Shown here: one piece after another, positions 7,374 to 15,783 of the stretch
Position numbering within the stretch: position 1 is the first letter of the stretch
Layout: every line of letters starts with the position of its first letter
Assembly: GCA_020832415.1 (NCBI GenBank)
Contig: JAFIES010000146.1
Location: 1-64,000, forward strand
Length of the DNA stretch: 64,000 bases
Direction of reading: 5' to 3'
DNA from: Balneolaceae bacterium
GTDB lineage: Bacteria; Bacteroidota; Rhodothermia; Balneolales; Balneolaceae
The notes under the pieces: generated by a model
Told to the model about the DNA's origin: nothing
Databases searched by the model: none
The model's input: the letters and a program-made list of their open reading frames with translations, nothing else
Made by a program: the position numbers and the translations under genes

Positions 7374-7847
7374 ATGAAATATGCTTTAACTGGTATCTCA
7401 AGTGCAATTATTGGCGGCTTGATCGTTGGAATCGTTGGTTTTTACAGTCTTCCCGGTTTAATGATGCTTGAAGACGAATCGATGTACGACTTTGAAACAA
7501 CAATTGAAGTTCTTGACAGAGAATTAGAAAGTGCAGGATGGAGTGTTTTAACCGTGCATGATATGAAGGAGACACTTGCAGGCCATGGACACGATGTTCT
7601 GAACGTAAAGATCTATGAACTATGCTCATCCAAATATTCAGCTGAAATCCTGGTATTGGACGATGAGCGAATTGTCTCACCCATGATGCCATGCCGTGTT
7701 GCGATCTATGAGAAAAGTGACGGAAATACGTATATAGCCCGAATGGACTCTGAGCTGTTAGCTAAACCCTTTGGAGGAGTTATTAACGAAGTAATGCAAA
7801 CTGCTGCGTCTGAAATTGAAGACGTTCTTGTAAAACTCGTGAAATAA
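7374..7847 (+). CDS. DUF302 domain protein, membrane-anchored
   Basis: 157 residues from the ATG at 7374. An in-frame GTG at 7365 lies inside the AGGTGA that best serves as the ribosome binding site, so I prefer the ATG. Residues ~3-25 form a signal anchor (ALTGISSAIIGGLIVGIVGFYSL). The rest is a DUF302 domain: the strand-helix region TTIEVLDRELESAGWSVLTVHDM, then KIYELCSSKYSAEIL, then the conserved Pro-Cys-Arg (MMPCRVAIYEK) and a C-terminal helix. DUF302 is a small alpha/beta fold of unknown function. It is the first clearly chromosomal gene right of the island border, and a hairpin follows it. Confidence 0.85.
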   Translation: MKYALTGISSAIIGGLIVGIVGFYSLPGLMMLEDESMYDFETTIEVLDRELESAGWSVLTVHDMKETLAGHGHDVLNVKIYELCSSKYSAEILVLDDERIVSPMMPCRVAIYEKSDGNTYIARMDSELLAKPFGGVINEVMQTAASEIEDVLVKLVK

Positions 7848-7885
7848 TTGAAATTTCAGATTGGTTAGAATGAAGAACACAGAAC

Positions 7886-7920
7886 AGCTGAATATCTGAG
7901 GGTTATGCAGATGTTCAGCT
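7886..7920 (+). terminator. Hairpin terminator after the DUF302 gene
   Basis: A 13-bp stem AGCTGAATATCTG / CAGATGTTCAGCT with one T-G wobble and a 9-nt loop starts 39 bp after the stop codon and is followed by GATTTTGGTCTTT. Confidence 0.7.
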
Positions 7921-8002
7921 GATTTTGGTCTTTCTATCCTGTGCTTTTTAGAAAAATGATTCCTGTTTAATGTCAGATGGTCATGCTTACTATCATCAAA
8001 AA

Positions 8003-8641
8003 TCAAACCGTGGTTTTTAGCTGTTCGTCAGCTCTATCTGTTTCACCGAGTTTTTCAATCTCATCCTGAATTTTACTGATGATATGACTGATTGAAATCC
8101 CCCATGTACTCACTATAAATAGCAATAAAGGCAGCAGTACAAAAGGTACCATCAGTTCCAACCGTGTATTTCCGGTAACACCGCCCATTACAAGTGTGCC
8201 GAATGTAAGCAGTGCCACAAAAATCAGTGAAGCCATACCTGCCAAAAAAATTTTTCTGCGTAACCTTCTGGCCGGTTTTGGGCCAAATATCTTTGTGCGA
8301 ACCATACTAAAAATCCACCCAATAAAAGCTAATCCGCCCCAAATTCTGTAGATCCAAGGCATTATATCATCCTCATTTAAAGATATTGTTTCTGAGCTGC
8401 CAGATGGTTCATTTTGTACAGCTTCCGGCGGGGTACCAAGCCATCGTTCAATTGTGGGCTCTGCTCGCGAAAGCAGTGCGTCGATCTCACCCTGAAAGGC
8501 TACCAGCAACAGGGCCAAAACCATAATAATTGCAAACGCCCACCCAAGTACCATCGGCACCAGCTGTGTCCAGCGAACATAGTCCAGGGTAAAATGTGCA
8601 ATAACCTTTGCAACAACTTTTTGATCTTCAGAGAGCGACAT
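8003..8641 (-). CDS. Four-helix integral membrane protein, unknown
   Basis: 212 residues with four predicted membrane segments, at ~28-50 (LVPMVLGWAFAIIMVLALLLVAF), ~98-116, ~130-152 and ~163-185. A soluble loop of about 45 residues (DALLSRAEPTIERWLGTPP...) lies between the first and second. The N-terminus is polar and helical, and the C-terminus is a charged helix (IISKIQDEIEKLGETD). I recognise no named family and see no transport or catalytic motif. It is transcribed divergently from the CotH gene across a 118-bp gap. ATG start at 8641. Confidence 0.7.
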   Translation of the reverse strand: MSLSEDQKVVAKVIAHFTLDYVRWTQLVPMVLGWAFAIIMVLALLLVAFQGEIDALLSRAEPTIERWLGTPPEAVQNEPSGSSETISLNEDDIMPWIYRIWGGLAFIGWIFSMVRTKIFGPKPARRLRRKIFLAGMASLIFVALLTFGTLVMGGVTGNTRLELMVPFVLLPLLLFIVSTWGISISHIISKIQDEIEKLGETDRADEQLKTTV

Positions 8642-8759
8642 GTCTTTATTTTAAGGTAATTTTCAGGGGTTTTATTAAGGGAGAATATATTTCCGGTTAC
8701 GGCAATTTTATAATTTGAAAAAAATCAGAAGATTTTGAACGTAACTTATATATTCCTTT

Positions 8760-10655
8760 ATGTTTAAAAGCTATTCATACCACACTGTTCAGTCTTTCTG
8801 TGCTATTACTGTTCTGTTTCTATTATGGATTTCCGTGTTGGTACCATCAAATACGGGTTTGGCTAATCCTCATACTGACAGTAACGAAATTTCCGGACAA
8901 TTTACATCATCTGATGTTGTTGAACCCCCCATTTTTTCACATCAATCCGGTTTTTACTCATCTGATCTGAACCTGGTACTGTCTCACCCAAATCCGCAGG
9001 CACAAATTTATTATACAACAGACGGATCTGATCCCTCCACAGAATCAACGCTCTACAGTGATCCTGTAAGATTGACCAACCGGAGCAGCGAATCTAACAC
9101 CATTTCCATGATACCCACCAATAGAATTACAGAGGGTGGGCGCAGATGGATAGAATCTGCCGGAACAATCCGAAAAGGGAATGTAATACGAGCCATTGCA
9201 GTGGTAAATGGCGAGGTATCAGCCGAGACAGCCCGAACTATATTTATTTTTGATGAAGGTGAGAATGCCTACCCGCTGCCTGTTGTTTCTATTATTACAG
9301 ACAGTCTAAATCTGTTTGATGACGAGATCGGAATCTACGTAGCAGGCAACTACTACGATGAAGATATCGACTGGACAGGGAATTATTATCAGCGTGGAAG
9401 AGAGTGGGAGCGCCCGGCACGCTTTGAGTTTTTTGAACCTGACGGATCACTTGCACTGGCACAGGATATAGGAATACGAATTCACGGTGGCTGGACTCGC
9501 CGGCTGCCAATGAAAAGTCTACGGCTTTATGCACGCTCCGATTATGGTGAAAGCAGGTTCAATATTAAAATGTTTGATGATCTGGATGATGACAGGTTCA
9601 ATCGTTTTATTTTGAGGAATTCGGGTAACGATTTTGGAAACTCAATGTTTATGGATGCGGCAGCTCAATCGCTGATTCGCCATTTTAATGTTGATACACA
9701 GGCATACAAGCCGGTTATAGTTTATCTGAATGGCGAATATTGGGGAATTCACAATGTGCGAGAACGCTATGACCGCCGGTACCTTGAACGCGTTTATGGC
9801 GCTGATCCTGATAACATCGATCTGATGAGTGGAAGCCAGACGGTAAAAGAGGGCGATTCAGAGAACTATGAACAGCTGATTCAATTTGTCCAATCAAGCG
9901 ATTTTTCGGATGGTGAACTGTACAATGAGCTCTTAAAGCGTGTCGATATCGATAATTTTCTGGATTATTACAGTGCTCAAATCTACTATGGCAATACCGA
10001 TTGGCCACAAAATAATATAGACTACTGGCGCTCAAGAACCGATTACAATCCAGATGCACCGGTTGGTCTTGATGGCCGCTGGCGATGGTTATTGTACGAT
10101 GTAGACCGATCACTCGGCTTCCTGACAGACGCATCTTTTGATATGATTGAGTGGGTAACAGTAGAGCGTAGTCTGCAAAATAACCGCACGTATCCTAATC
10201 TTTTATTGAGGAGTTTTCTCGATAATGAATCATTTTATCATGAATTTATCAATCGAATTGCTGATCATTTGAACACTGCATTTCTGCCCAACCGTGTTTC
10301 ACAGGTTATTGACAGTTTAAAAACACCTCTGAATCCGGTTATTGAAGAGCATATCCATCGCTGGCAAAATCACAGGAGCAGGGGGCATTGGGAAAACTGG
10401 GTTACAGATATGCATCGCTATGGTGAGGATCGTCCGAAATATCTACGAAAGCACATGAAAGATCACTTTGATATTGGCGAAGAGGCCGAACTAAGGTTGC
10501 AAGTTTCATCTGCTGAGGAGGGTTTTATCAGGGTGAATAGTATCGATATTCTACCTGAAACTCCGGGTGTGAGCAGCTCTCCGTATCCATGGTCGGGTAT
10601 CTATTTTTCTGATGTACCTGTAACCCTTACTGCAGTTGCTCATGATTGTTATTAG
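8760..10655 (+). CDS. CotH-family secreted protein, N-terminal part
   Basis: 631 residues. An N-terminal signal peptide (FCAITVLFLLWISVLV) is followed by a chitobiase-like Ig module (QIYYTTDGSDPSTESTLYS, residues ~80-100). A CotH kinase-like domain spans ~170-540, with IRIHGGWTRRLPMKSLRLYA, VYLNGEYWGIHNVRERYD and the DVDRSLGF active-site-like segment. CotH proteins are atypical protein kinases; bacterial secreted members are poorly characterised. The frame ends at a TAG (10653-10655) inside an InlB-type repeat, with TAVAHDCY before it and FSHWTASNGLPDD directly after it. The downstream gene in the same frame supplies the rest and the sorting signal. Without it the product would lack its sorting domain. 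Confidence 0.85.
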   Translation: MFKSYSYHTVQSFCAITVLFLLWISVLVPSNTGLANPHTDSNEISGQFTSSDVVEPPIFSHQSGFYSSDLNLVLSHPNPQAQIYYTTDGSDPSTESTLYSDPVRLTNRSSESNTISMIPTNRITEGGRRWIESAGTIRKGNVIRAIAVVNGEVSAETARTIFIFDEGENAYPLPVVSIITDSLNLFDDEIGIYVAGNYYDEDIDWTGNYYQRGREWERPARFEFFEPDGSLALAQDIGIRIHGGWTRRLPMKSLRLYARSDYGESRFNIKMFDDLDDDRFNRFILRNSGNDFGNSMFMDAAAQSLIRHFNVDTQAYKPVIVYLNGEYWGIHNVRERYDRRYLERVYGADPDNIDLMSGSQTVKEGDSENYEQLIQFVQSSDFSDGELYNELLKRVDIDNFLDYYSAQIYYGNTDWPQNNIDYWRSRTDYNPDAPVGLDGRWRWLLYDVDRSLGFLTDASFDMIEWVTVERSLQNNRTYPNLLLRSFLDNESFYHEFINRIADHLNTAFLPNRVSQVIDSLKTPLNPVIEEHIHRWQNHRSRGHWENWVTDMHRYGEDRPKYLRKHMKDHFDIGEEAELRLQVSSAEEGFIRVNSIDILPETPGVSSSPYPWSGIYFSDVPVTLTAVAHDCY

Positions 10656-10682
10656 TTTTCGCACTGGACAGCCTCAAATGGT

Positions 10683-12329
10683 TTGCCTGATGATCTTGAT
10701 GCAGAGAATCCTGAAATATCGGCGAACCTTCAGGGCACAAGTTCATTCATTGCACATTTCACTGAAACTGATGAGGGAACCCGAAAACAGATGATCCACT
10801 ATTGGGTTTTCACCGATGATCTGCCTAATAACGCGCCATTGAAGTATGTTGAACCGGTATACTCGATCTCTGATGGTGCATATATCAGGTATGAACCTGC
10901 CGTTGAAAACTACCCGCCTGATGACGGCACTTCCGGAATAATGGATCGTGTGAATGACCCCATTCAGATGAATTATCACCCGGTTTACCATTCCGGTTTG
11001 AGTTTTGATGATTCGGGCATGCGTGGTATCAGGTTGAGAAACCCTTCCCTGGTTGATGGAAATTATAGCTCAGTAATCTTTAGTACACCAAGTACGGGCT
11101 TTCAGGATCTTGATTTCACATTCGCTGCCATCCGTACCGGAAACGGACAACCAAAGCTAAAGTTTGAATACTCCACTGATCCCAATAATGAGAACTGGAG
11201 TAATTCAGGTCTTGAAAAAAAATCTGCAATTTTATACGAGGTTTACAAAACAATCCGGCTCTCTTTAACGGGTATAGAGGCGGCTGAAAATAATCCCGAT
11301 TTAAAAATCAGGGTACTCTTTGACGGGGATGATTCAATTTTAACGGGCAGTGATGGAAATGTTCGGTTTAACAATTTATCTCTGACCGGTATACCGGGAG
11401 ATTTTATACCCCCAGCCGATGAAGATGATCTGCTTCACTACTGGATATTTACAGAAACTCTGCCGGAAGCAACATCTCTTGATACTATTGATTCTCATTT
11501 CAGTAAAATTGGTACTGCTTTTCTAGAGTATAAGCGTGAAGGTTCCTTATCGGTTGATAACGGCCTTGGTATACTCGATCGGGTTGATGATCCTTCATCA
11601 CTCAATTTTAAAAGTTCCCGTTTTAACGATTTGATCTACAATGATGCTGAAATCACCGGAGTTCGCGCAAGAAATCCAACAGTATCGGATGATTCAGAAA
11701 GTACACTTATACTCCATACACCAAGCAACCATCATGAAATTAAACAATTAATATTCGCAGCACGAAGAACACCAAATGGCCCGAAAAAACTACTGCTTGA
11801 AACCAATGTTTCCGGTAATGGTGATGACTGGACAGGTGACGGATTGGAACACACTGAATTTGCACTGTTTGAAACCTATTCTCTCTACACTGTTAACCTG
11901 AACGGGGTTGCCGGAGCTGAAAATAATCCCGATTTCAGGCTTCGAATTCGTTTTGCAGGTGATGCAGAATATAGGGCGGGCAACAATGGAAATGTGAGGT
12001 TTAACCATTTTTCAATTCATGGCACGGAAGGAGATTTTGAAGATCACGAAATACCTGAACCTGTAACAGAGATTAAATTGCATCAAAACTACCCCAACCC
12101 TTATAACTCCAGTACCTCTATTTCGTATTCATTACCCGAAGAGATGTCGGTAGAGTTGTCTGTGTATGATATGCTTGGCCGGAGGGTTGCAACTCTTCAA
12201 AGTGAAGTGCAACAAGAGGGAACACACACCATTCAATTTGACTCCTCTCAACTATCAAGTGGCATTTATCTGTACAGGCTTTTTGCCGGCGGCACAATCC
12301 TTCAGCGAAAAATGACATTAATCAAGTAG
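10683..12329 (+). CDS. C-terminal part of the split CotH protein, with T9SS-like sorting domain
   Basis: It lies in the same frame as the preceding gene, 27 bp after its TAG. TTG at 10683 is only the first possible start, with no ribosome binding site, so this is most likely the severed 3' half. Content: the end of an InlB-like repeat; two tandem modules of about 210 residues, each starting LLHYWIFTETLP or IHYWVFTDDLP and ending GNVRFNNLSLTG or GNVRFNHFSIHG; then a type A sorting domain (QNYPNPYNSSTSISYSLP, YDMLGRRVATL, SGIYLYRLFAGG). Por/T9SS-like domains of this kind direct proteins across the outer membrane. If the stop is real, this half has no signal peptide and is probably not expressed. 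Confidence 0.8.
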   Translation: MPDDLDAENPEISANLQGTSSFIAHFTETDEGTRKQMIHYWVFTDDLPNNAPLKYVEPVYSISDGAYIRYEPAVENYPPDDGTSGIMDRVNDPIQMNYHPVYHSGLSFDDSGMRGIRLRNPSLVDGNYSSVIFSTPSTGFQDLDFTFAAIRTGNGQPKLKFEYSTDPNNENWSNSGLEKKSAILYEVYKTIRLSLTGIEAAENNPDLKIRVLFDGDDSILTGSDGNVRFNNLSLTGIPGDFIPPADEDDLLHYWIFTETLPEATSLDTIDSHFSKIGTAFLEYKREGSLSVDNGLGILDRVDDPSSLNFKSSRFNDLIYNDAEITGVRARNPTVSDDSESTLILHTPSNHHEIKQLIFAARRTPNGPKKLLLETNVSGNGDDWTGDGLEHTEFALFETYSLYTVNLNGVAGAENNPDFRLRIRFAGDAEYRAGNNGNVRFNHFSIHGTEGDFEDHEIPEPVTEIKLHQNYPNPYNSSTSISYSLPEEMSVELSVYDMLGRRVATLQSEVQQEGTHTIQFDSSQLSSGIYLYRLFAGGTILQRKMTLIK

Positions 12330-12350
12330 TTATCACGTTACGTTAGAAAC

Positions 12351-12371
12351 ATATCAGAAGATTTCTGATAT
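12351..12371 (+). terminator. Short hairpin between the CotH gene and mtgA
   Basis: The 9-bp stem ATATCAGAA / TTCTGATAT with a 3-nt loop is followed by ACGTTTTCTATAT. Moderate terminator, 21 bp after the stop. Confidence 0.5.
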
Positions 12372-12397
12372 ACGTTTTCTATATACTTATAAATGTG

Positions 12398-13288
12398 ATG
12401 AATAAAGAAAACAAACCATTATTAAAACGACCGGGCTTCTACGTTGCAACTCTTACTGGTGCCGTAGTATTGGTTTTATTAACTCTTATTCTATCTGTTG
12501 TTAGTTTGCGATGGATCAATCCACCGGCTACCAGTTTTACGCTGCAGGAAGATTGGACAGAAATAGAAGCAGATCGGTACAACTTGCGAGACTATTGGGT
12601 GCCTGCAGATGATATTCCCATCCACATGAAATGGGCCGTTGTTGCTTCTGAAGATCAGTTGTTTTGGGAGCATCGCGGCTTTGATGTTGAATCGATCAGA
12701 GAGGCATGGGAGCAAAGGCAAACGGGAGAACGATCAAGGGGGGCAAGCACCATTTCGCAACAGGTAGCAAAAAATTTGTATTTGTGGCCGGCACACTCAT
12801 TTTTCAGAAAAGGGATTGAAGCGGGTATTACGGTTCTGATTGAACTATTCTGGCCGAAAGAGAGAATCATAGAAGTATACCTGAATATTGCAGAATTTGG
12901 GCCCGGTATATATGGAATAGGAAAAGCATCCGAACATTTTTTTGATCGATCTGCAACTGAATTAACGCCGGAACATGCTGCCCGTATGGCTGCGGTTTTA
13001 CCCAGTCCGAAACGCATGAGAGTAAATCCGCCTTCTCCGTATGCAGCAGAGCGGAGCCGCTGGATTCTAAGGCAGATGACACAGCTTACAGGCATTGCAT
13101 ATATTCAGATTGCTCCGGATAGTGAACCCGATAAGGATGATCCGGATCCGCTTATTCTGGATGCAGAATTTCTGCTTGATGAATCTCTTCAGGATACCAT
13201 TCAAACCACACGGGCTGATACGGTTGTTGCAGATAGTTTGCTGCTGGAAATTGATCTTCCAGATTCTCTTCTGAACCTTGATTTTTAA
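12398..13288 (+). CDS. mtgA: Monofunctional peptidoglycan glycosyltransferase
   Basis: 296 residues from the ATG at 12398; a GTG at 12395 is in frame just before. One N-terminal membrane anchor (~15-38) precedes a GT51 domain. The catalytic motif SEDQLFWEHRGFD holds the essential Glu, followed by RGASTISQQVAKNLYLWP, KERIIEVYLNIAEFG and AARMAAVLPSPKRMRVNPPS. It polymerises lipid II into glycan strands on the outer face of the cytoplasmic membrane and has no transpeptidase domain. A ~65-residue acidic C-terminal tail (PDSEPDKDDPDPLILD...) goes beyond the usual MtgA length and has no recognised function. It converges on corA with a 4-bp overlap. Confidence 0.92.
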   Translation: MNKENKPLLKRPGFYVATLTGAVVLVLLTLILSVVSLRWINPPATSFTLQEDWTEIEADRYNLRDYWVPADDIPIHMKWAVVASEDQLFWEHRGFDVESIREAWEQRQTGERSRGASTISQQVAKNLYLWPAHSFFRKGIEAGITVLIELFWPKERIIEVYLNIAEFGPGIYGIGKASEHFFDRSATELTPEHAARMAAVLPSPKRMRVNPPSPYAAERSRWILRQMTQLTGIAYIQIAPDSEPDKDDPDPLILDAEFLLDESLQDTIQTTRADTVVADSLLLEIDLPDSLLNLDF

Positions 13289-14427
13289 AACCACCCTTTC
13301 CTTTTGAAAAAGTAGAGCAGGCCAAGTGCAATGGAAAGCATAAATAATAGAGAAATCGGATAGCCAAAGTACCAGTTAAGCTCAGGCATATTGAGCGGGC
13401 TGGCATCCGGGTCAAAGTTCATCCCATAAATACCCGCAATAAATGTTAACGGGATAAAGATCGTGGCAATAATGGTCAACACTTTCATCACTTCATTTAA
13501 CCTGATACTTAGTGACGACATGTACATATCATAGAGGCCAATCACCATTTCACGGCCCGTTTCAATGCTATCGATTACCTGTACCACATGGTCGTACACA
13601 TCACGCAGAAAAATTTTCACTTCAGATGTAATCAGTGGCGAATCATCCCGTACCATCGAGTTGATGCCATCCCTAAGAGACCATACCGATTTTCTAAAAA
13701 AAATCATATCCCTGCGCAGAGCGTGAATTTTCTGCAGATGAGATTCCACCGGTTTTTCAACAATTTTCTCTTCAATTTCTTCGATGGTAGCACTTACCAG
13801 GTCCAGCGCATGAAAGTAGTGATCTACAATTGCATCCATCAGGGCATAGGCAAGATAATCGGAGCCAAGTTTTCGAAGGCGTGTGGTACTTTGCTGCAAT
13901 CGTTTAAGAATCAGCTCAAATATCGGTTCATCCGTTTCCTGGAATGAGAGAACATAATTTTTTCCAAGAACGATGCTCACCTGCTCTGTGTGAAGATTTA
14001 CAGTTCCGTTTGTATCTGTCTTTTGAGTTATTAAACGCATCACGATAAAAACAGCATTTTCATAAAATTCCACTTTCGGACGCTGTGATGTACTCACAAT
14101 ATCTTCCTGAACGAGAGGGTGCAGCTCAAAATAGTCCCATATGGTGCGCAGTTTTTCCACATCGTGCAAACCGCATACCTGTATCCAGGTTTTTGATACA
14201 TTTTGAAGATATGGCTCTGATTTCTCAACTTTCTCAATCGGAATCACATCATAATGAGACAGATCGAAATCATGAATTGTCATAGACACATTATCAACTC
14301 TTTTAGCGCCGGTGTGTATGGCTGTGCCGGGCATCTGACCGGGAGGTTTTCTGTAAACTCGTTTTACATGATGATTGAGAAAGAGCGATTCAAGTTTTCG
14401 GGTAAGATTGGATGCTTTCAATTTCAT
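13285..14427 (-). CDS. corA: CorA-family magnesium/cobalt transporter
   Basis: 380 residues from the ATG at 14427. A cytoplasmic alpha/beta N-terminal domain leads into long helices (residues ~200-300) and then two C-terminal membrane helices. The first ends in the family signature YGMNF, part of the ion-selectivity filter, and the second precedes a basic tail (YFFKRKGWF). CorA forms a pentameric Mg2+/Co2+ channel in the inner membrane. Length and layout are normal. A 25-residue basic N-terminal lead (MKLKASNLTRKLESLFLNHH) precedes the conserved domain and may be partly spurious. It converges on mtgA. Confidence 0.93.
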   Translation of the reverse strand: MKLKASNLTRKLESLFLNHHVKRVYRKPPGQMPGTAIHTGAKRVDNVSMTIHDFDLSHYDVIPIEKVEKSEPYLQNVSKTWIQVCGLHDVEKLRTIWDYFELHPLVQEDIVSTSQRPKVEFYENAVFIVMRLITQKTDTNGTVNLHTEQVSIVLGKNYVLSFQETDEPIFELILKRLQQSTTRLRKLGSDYLAYALMDAIVDHYFHALDLVSATIEEIEEKIVEKPVESHLQKIHALRRDMIFFRKSVWSLRDGINSMVRDDSPLITSEVKIFLRDVYDHVVQVIDSIETGREMVIGLYDMYMSSLSIRLNEVMKVLTIIATIFIPLTFIAGIYGMNFDPDASPLNMPELNWYFGYPISLLFMLSIALGLLYFFKRKGWF

Positions 14428-14643
14428 AAATAACAATAAGATTTAGTGCAAAAACAGAATCGGTATGATGTTTAATGAAACATAGTTAATTAGAGGTGTA
14501 TCAAAAACTGTAAATCAATAATCATTATAATGCTGAAGATGTTATTATTAAGAGTTTAACAAGTAATTATTTATTTAATTGAAACATTACTGCTATGAAA
14601 AGATTAAACAAAGGTGCGTTGGGAAAAAACATCTGAAAATAAT

Positions 14644-15783
14644 ATGGAAGAAAAAAGAAAAGAATCAGGGTATTTGAACGGATTAAAGCAATCCTATTCA
14701 GATCCCCATAAAAAGAAAAAAATCTGGTATGTAGCAGTTTCGATTATTGTATTGTTACTCATCATTCCAAAAATCATACCCTTATTTCAAGAGATGAGCA
14801 TCTTTGCTGAGGAAGAGATTGCTCAGGTGCCGCAGGTAGATGTGGTTGTTCTTGAAGCTGTACAAAGAGACGATAAAATAACTGCAACCGGAAACCTGAG
14901 AGCCATACAAGAGGTAGAGCTGAGTACCGAGGTATCCGGCAAGGTGATTGGTTTGCACATAGAAGAGGGAGCAGAGGTTGAGCGAGGGCAGCTTTTGGTG
15001 AAAGTAAATGATAATGATCTTCAGGCAGAAAAATCCCGAATTGAATCGAACATTTCTGTTATGGAAGAGACCGAAGCCCGGCAGCAGCAGCTTATGGAGA
15101 GAGGTGGTGCCACCCAGGAAGTTTATGATAATACCCTGATGCAACTAAACAATATGAGGGCTGAATTTGCATCCGTGCAGGCTCAAATAGAAAGAACTGA
15201 GGTGCGTGCACCCTTTGATGGAGTGGTTGGCCTTACATATATAAGTGATGGAGCATATGTAACTCCATCTTCCCGGATAGCCAGCCTGCAGGATATGAGC
15301 TCTGTACGAATTGATTTTTCCATTCCCGAACGTTATTCAGCAAATGTGAGTGCCGGCAACGAAATACGGTTTCAGGTACAGGGAGTTGATTCTGTTTTTA
15401 CCGGGCGTGTAACGGCAACTGAACCACAAATTGATCCAAGAACCCGAACACTTCAGGTTAGAGCGGTTAGTGATAATCCGGATGGATTACTCAATCCCGG
15501 TGCCTATGCAAATGTGGAGCTAATTCTTACAACTTACGAAGATGCACTTATGCTGCCATCCGTGGCGCTAATTCCGGATGCAGGTCAATACAAAGTACTT
15601 ACATATAGTGATGGTAGCGTAACCGAGAAGTATGTAACCACCGGAACCCGAACGCGAAATTCTGTGCATATACTTGAAGGACTTGCCCCCGGTGATACTG
15701 TTCTTGTAAGTGGCCTGCTTCAGGTTAATGATGGCAGTGAAGTTGAAATTCGAAACAGAGAAAGCCTCGCTGATAATGAGTAG
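14644..15783 (+). CDS. RND efflux periplasmic adaptor (membrane fusion protein)
   Basis: 379 residues from the ATG at 14644 (MEEKRKESGYLNG); a GTG at 14614 is in frame but less likely. One N-terminal anchor (~27-46, IWYVAVSIIVLLLIIPKI) is followed by the lipoyl half-motif TGNLRAIQEVELSTEVSGKV, a coiled-coil hairpin (~110-160), the second lipoyl half (VRAPFDGVVGLTYISDGAYV) and a beta-barrel plus membrane-proximal domain. The adaptor bridges an RND pump to an outer-membrane TolC channel. Its stop overlaps the start of the pump gene (ATGAGTAG), and a TolC gene follows, so the cluster encodes a complete tripartite system. Substrate unknown; drugs or lipophilic compounds are likely. Confidence 0.93.
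   Translation: MEEKRKESGYLNGLKQSYSDPHKKKKIWYVAVSIIVLLLIIPKIIPLFQEMSIFAEEEIAQVPQVDVVVLEAVQRDDKITATGNLRAIQEVELSTEVSGKVIGLHIEEGAEVERGQLLVKVNDNDLQAEKSRIESNISVMEETEARQQQLMERGGATQEVYDNTLMQLNNMRAEFASVQAQIERTEVRAPFDGVVGLTYISDGAYVTPSSRIASLQDMSSVRIDFSIPERYSANVSAGNEIRFQVQGVDSVFTGRVTATEPQIDPRTRTLQVRAVSDNPDGLLNPGAYANVELILTTYEDALMLPSVALIPDAGQYKVLTYSDGSVTEKYVTTGTRTRNSVHILEGLAPGDTVLVSGLLQVNDGSEVEIRNRESLADNE

Noticed and set aside
14595-14636. 13-codon upstream frame before the RND adaptor gene
   Set aside because: Could be a leader peptide, but no stem-loop or repeated codon pattern supports attenuation.
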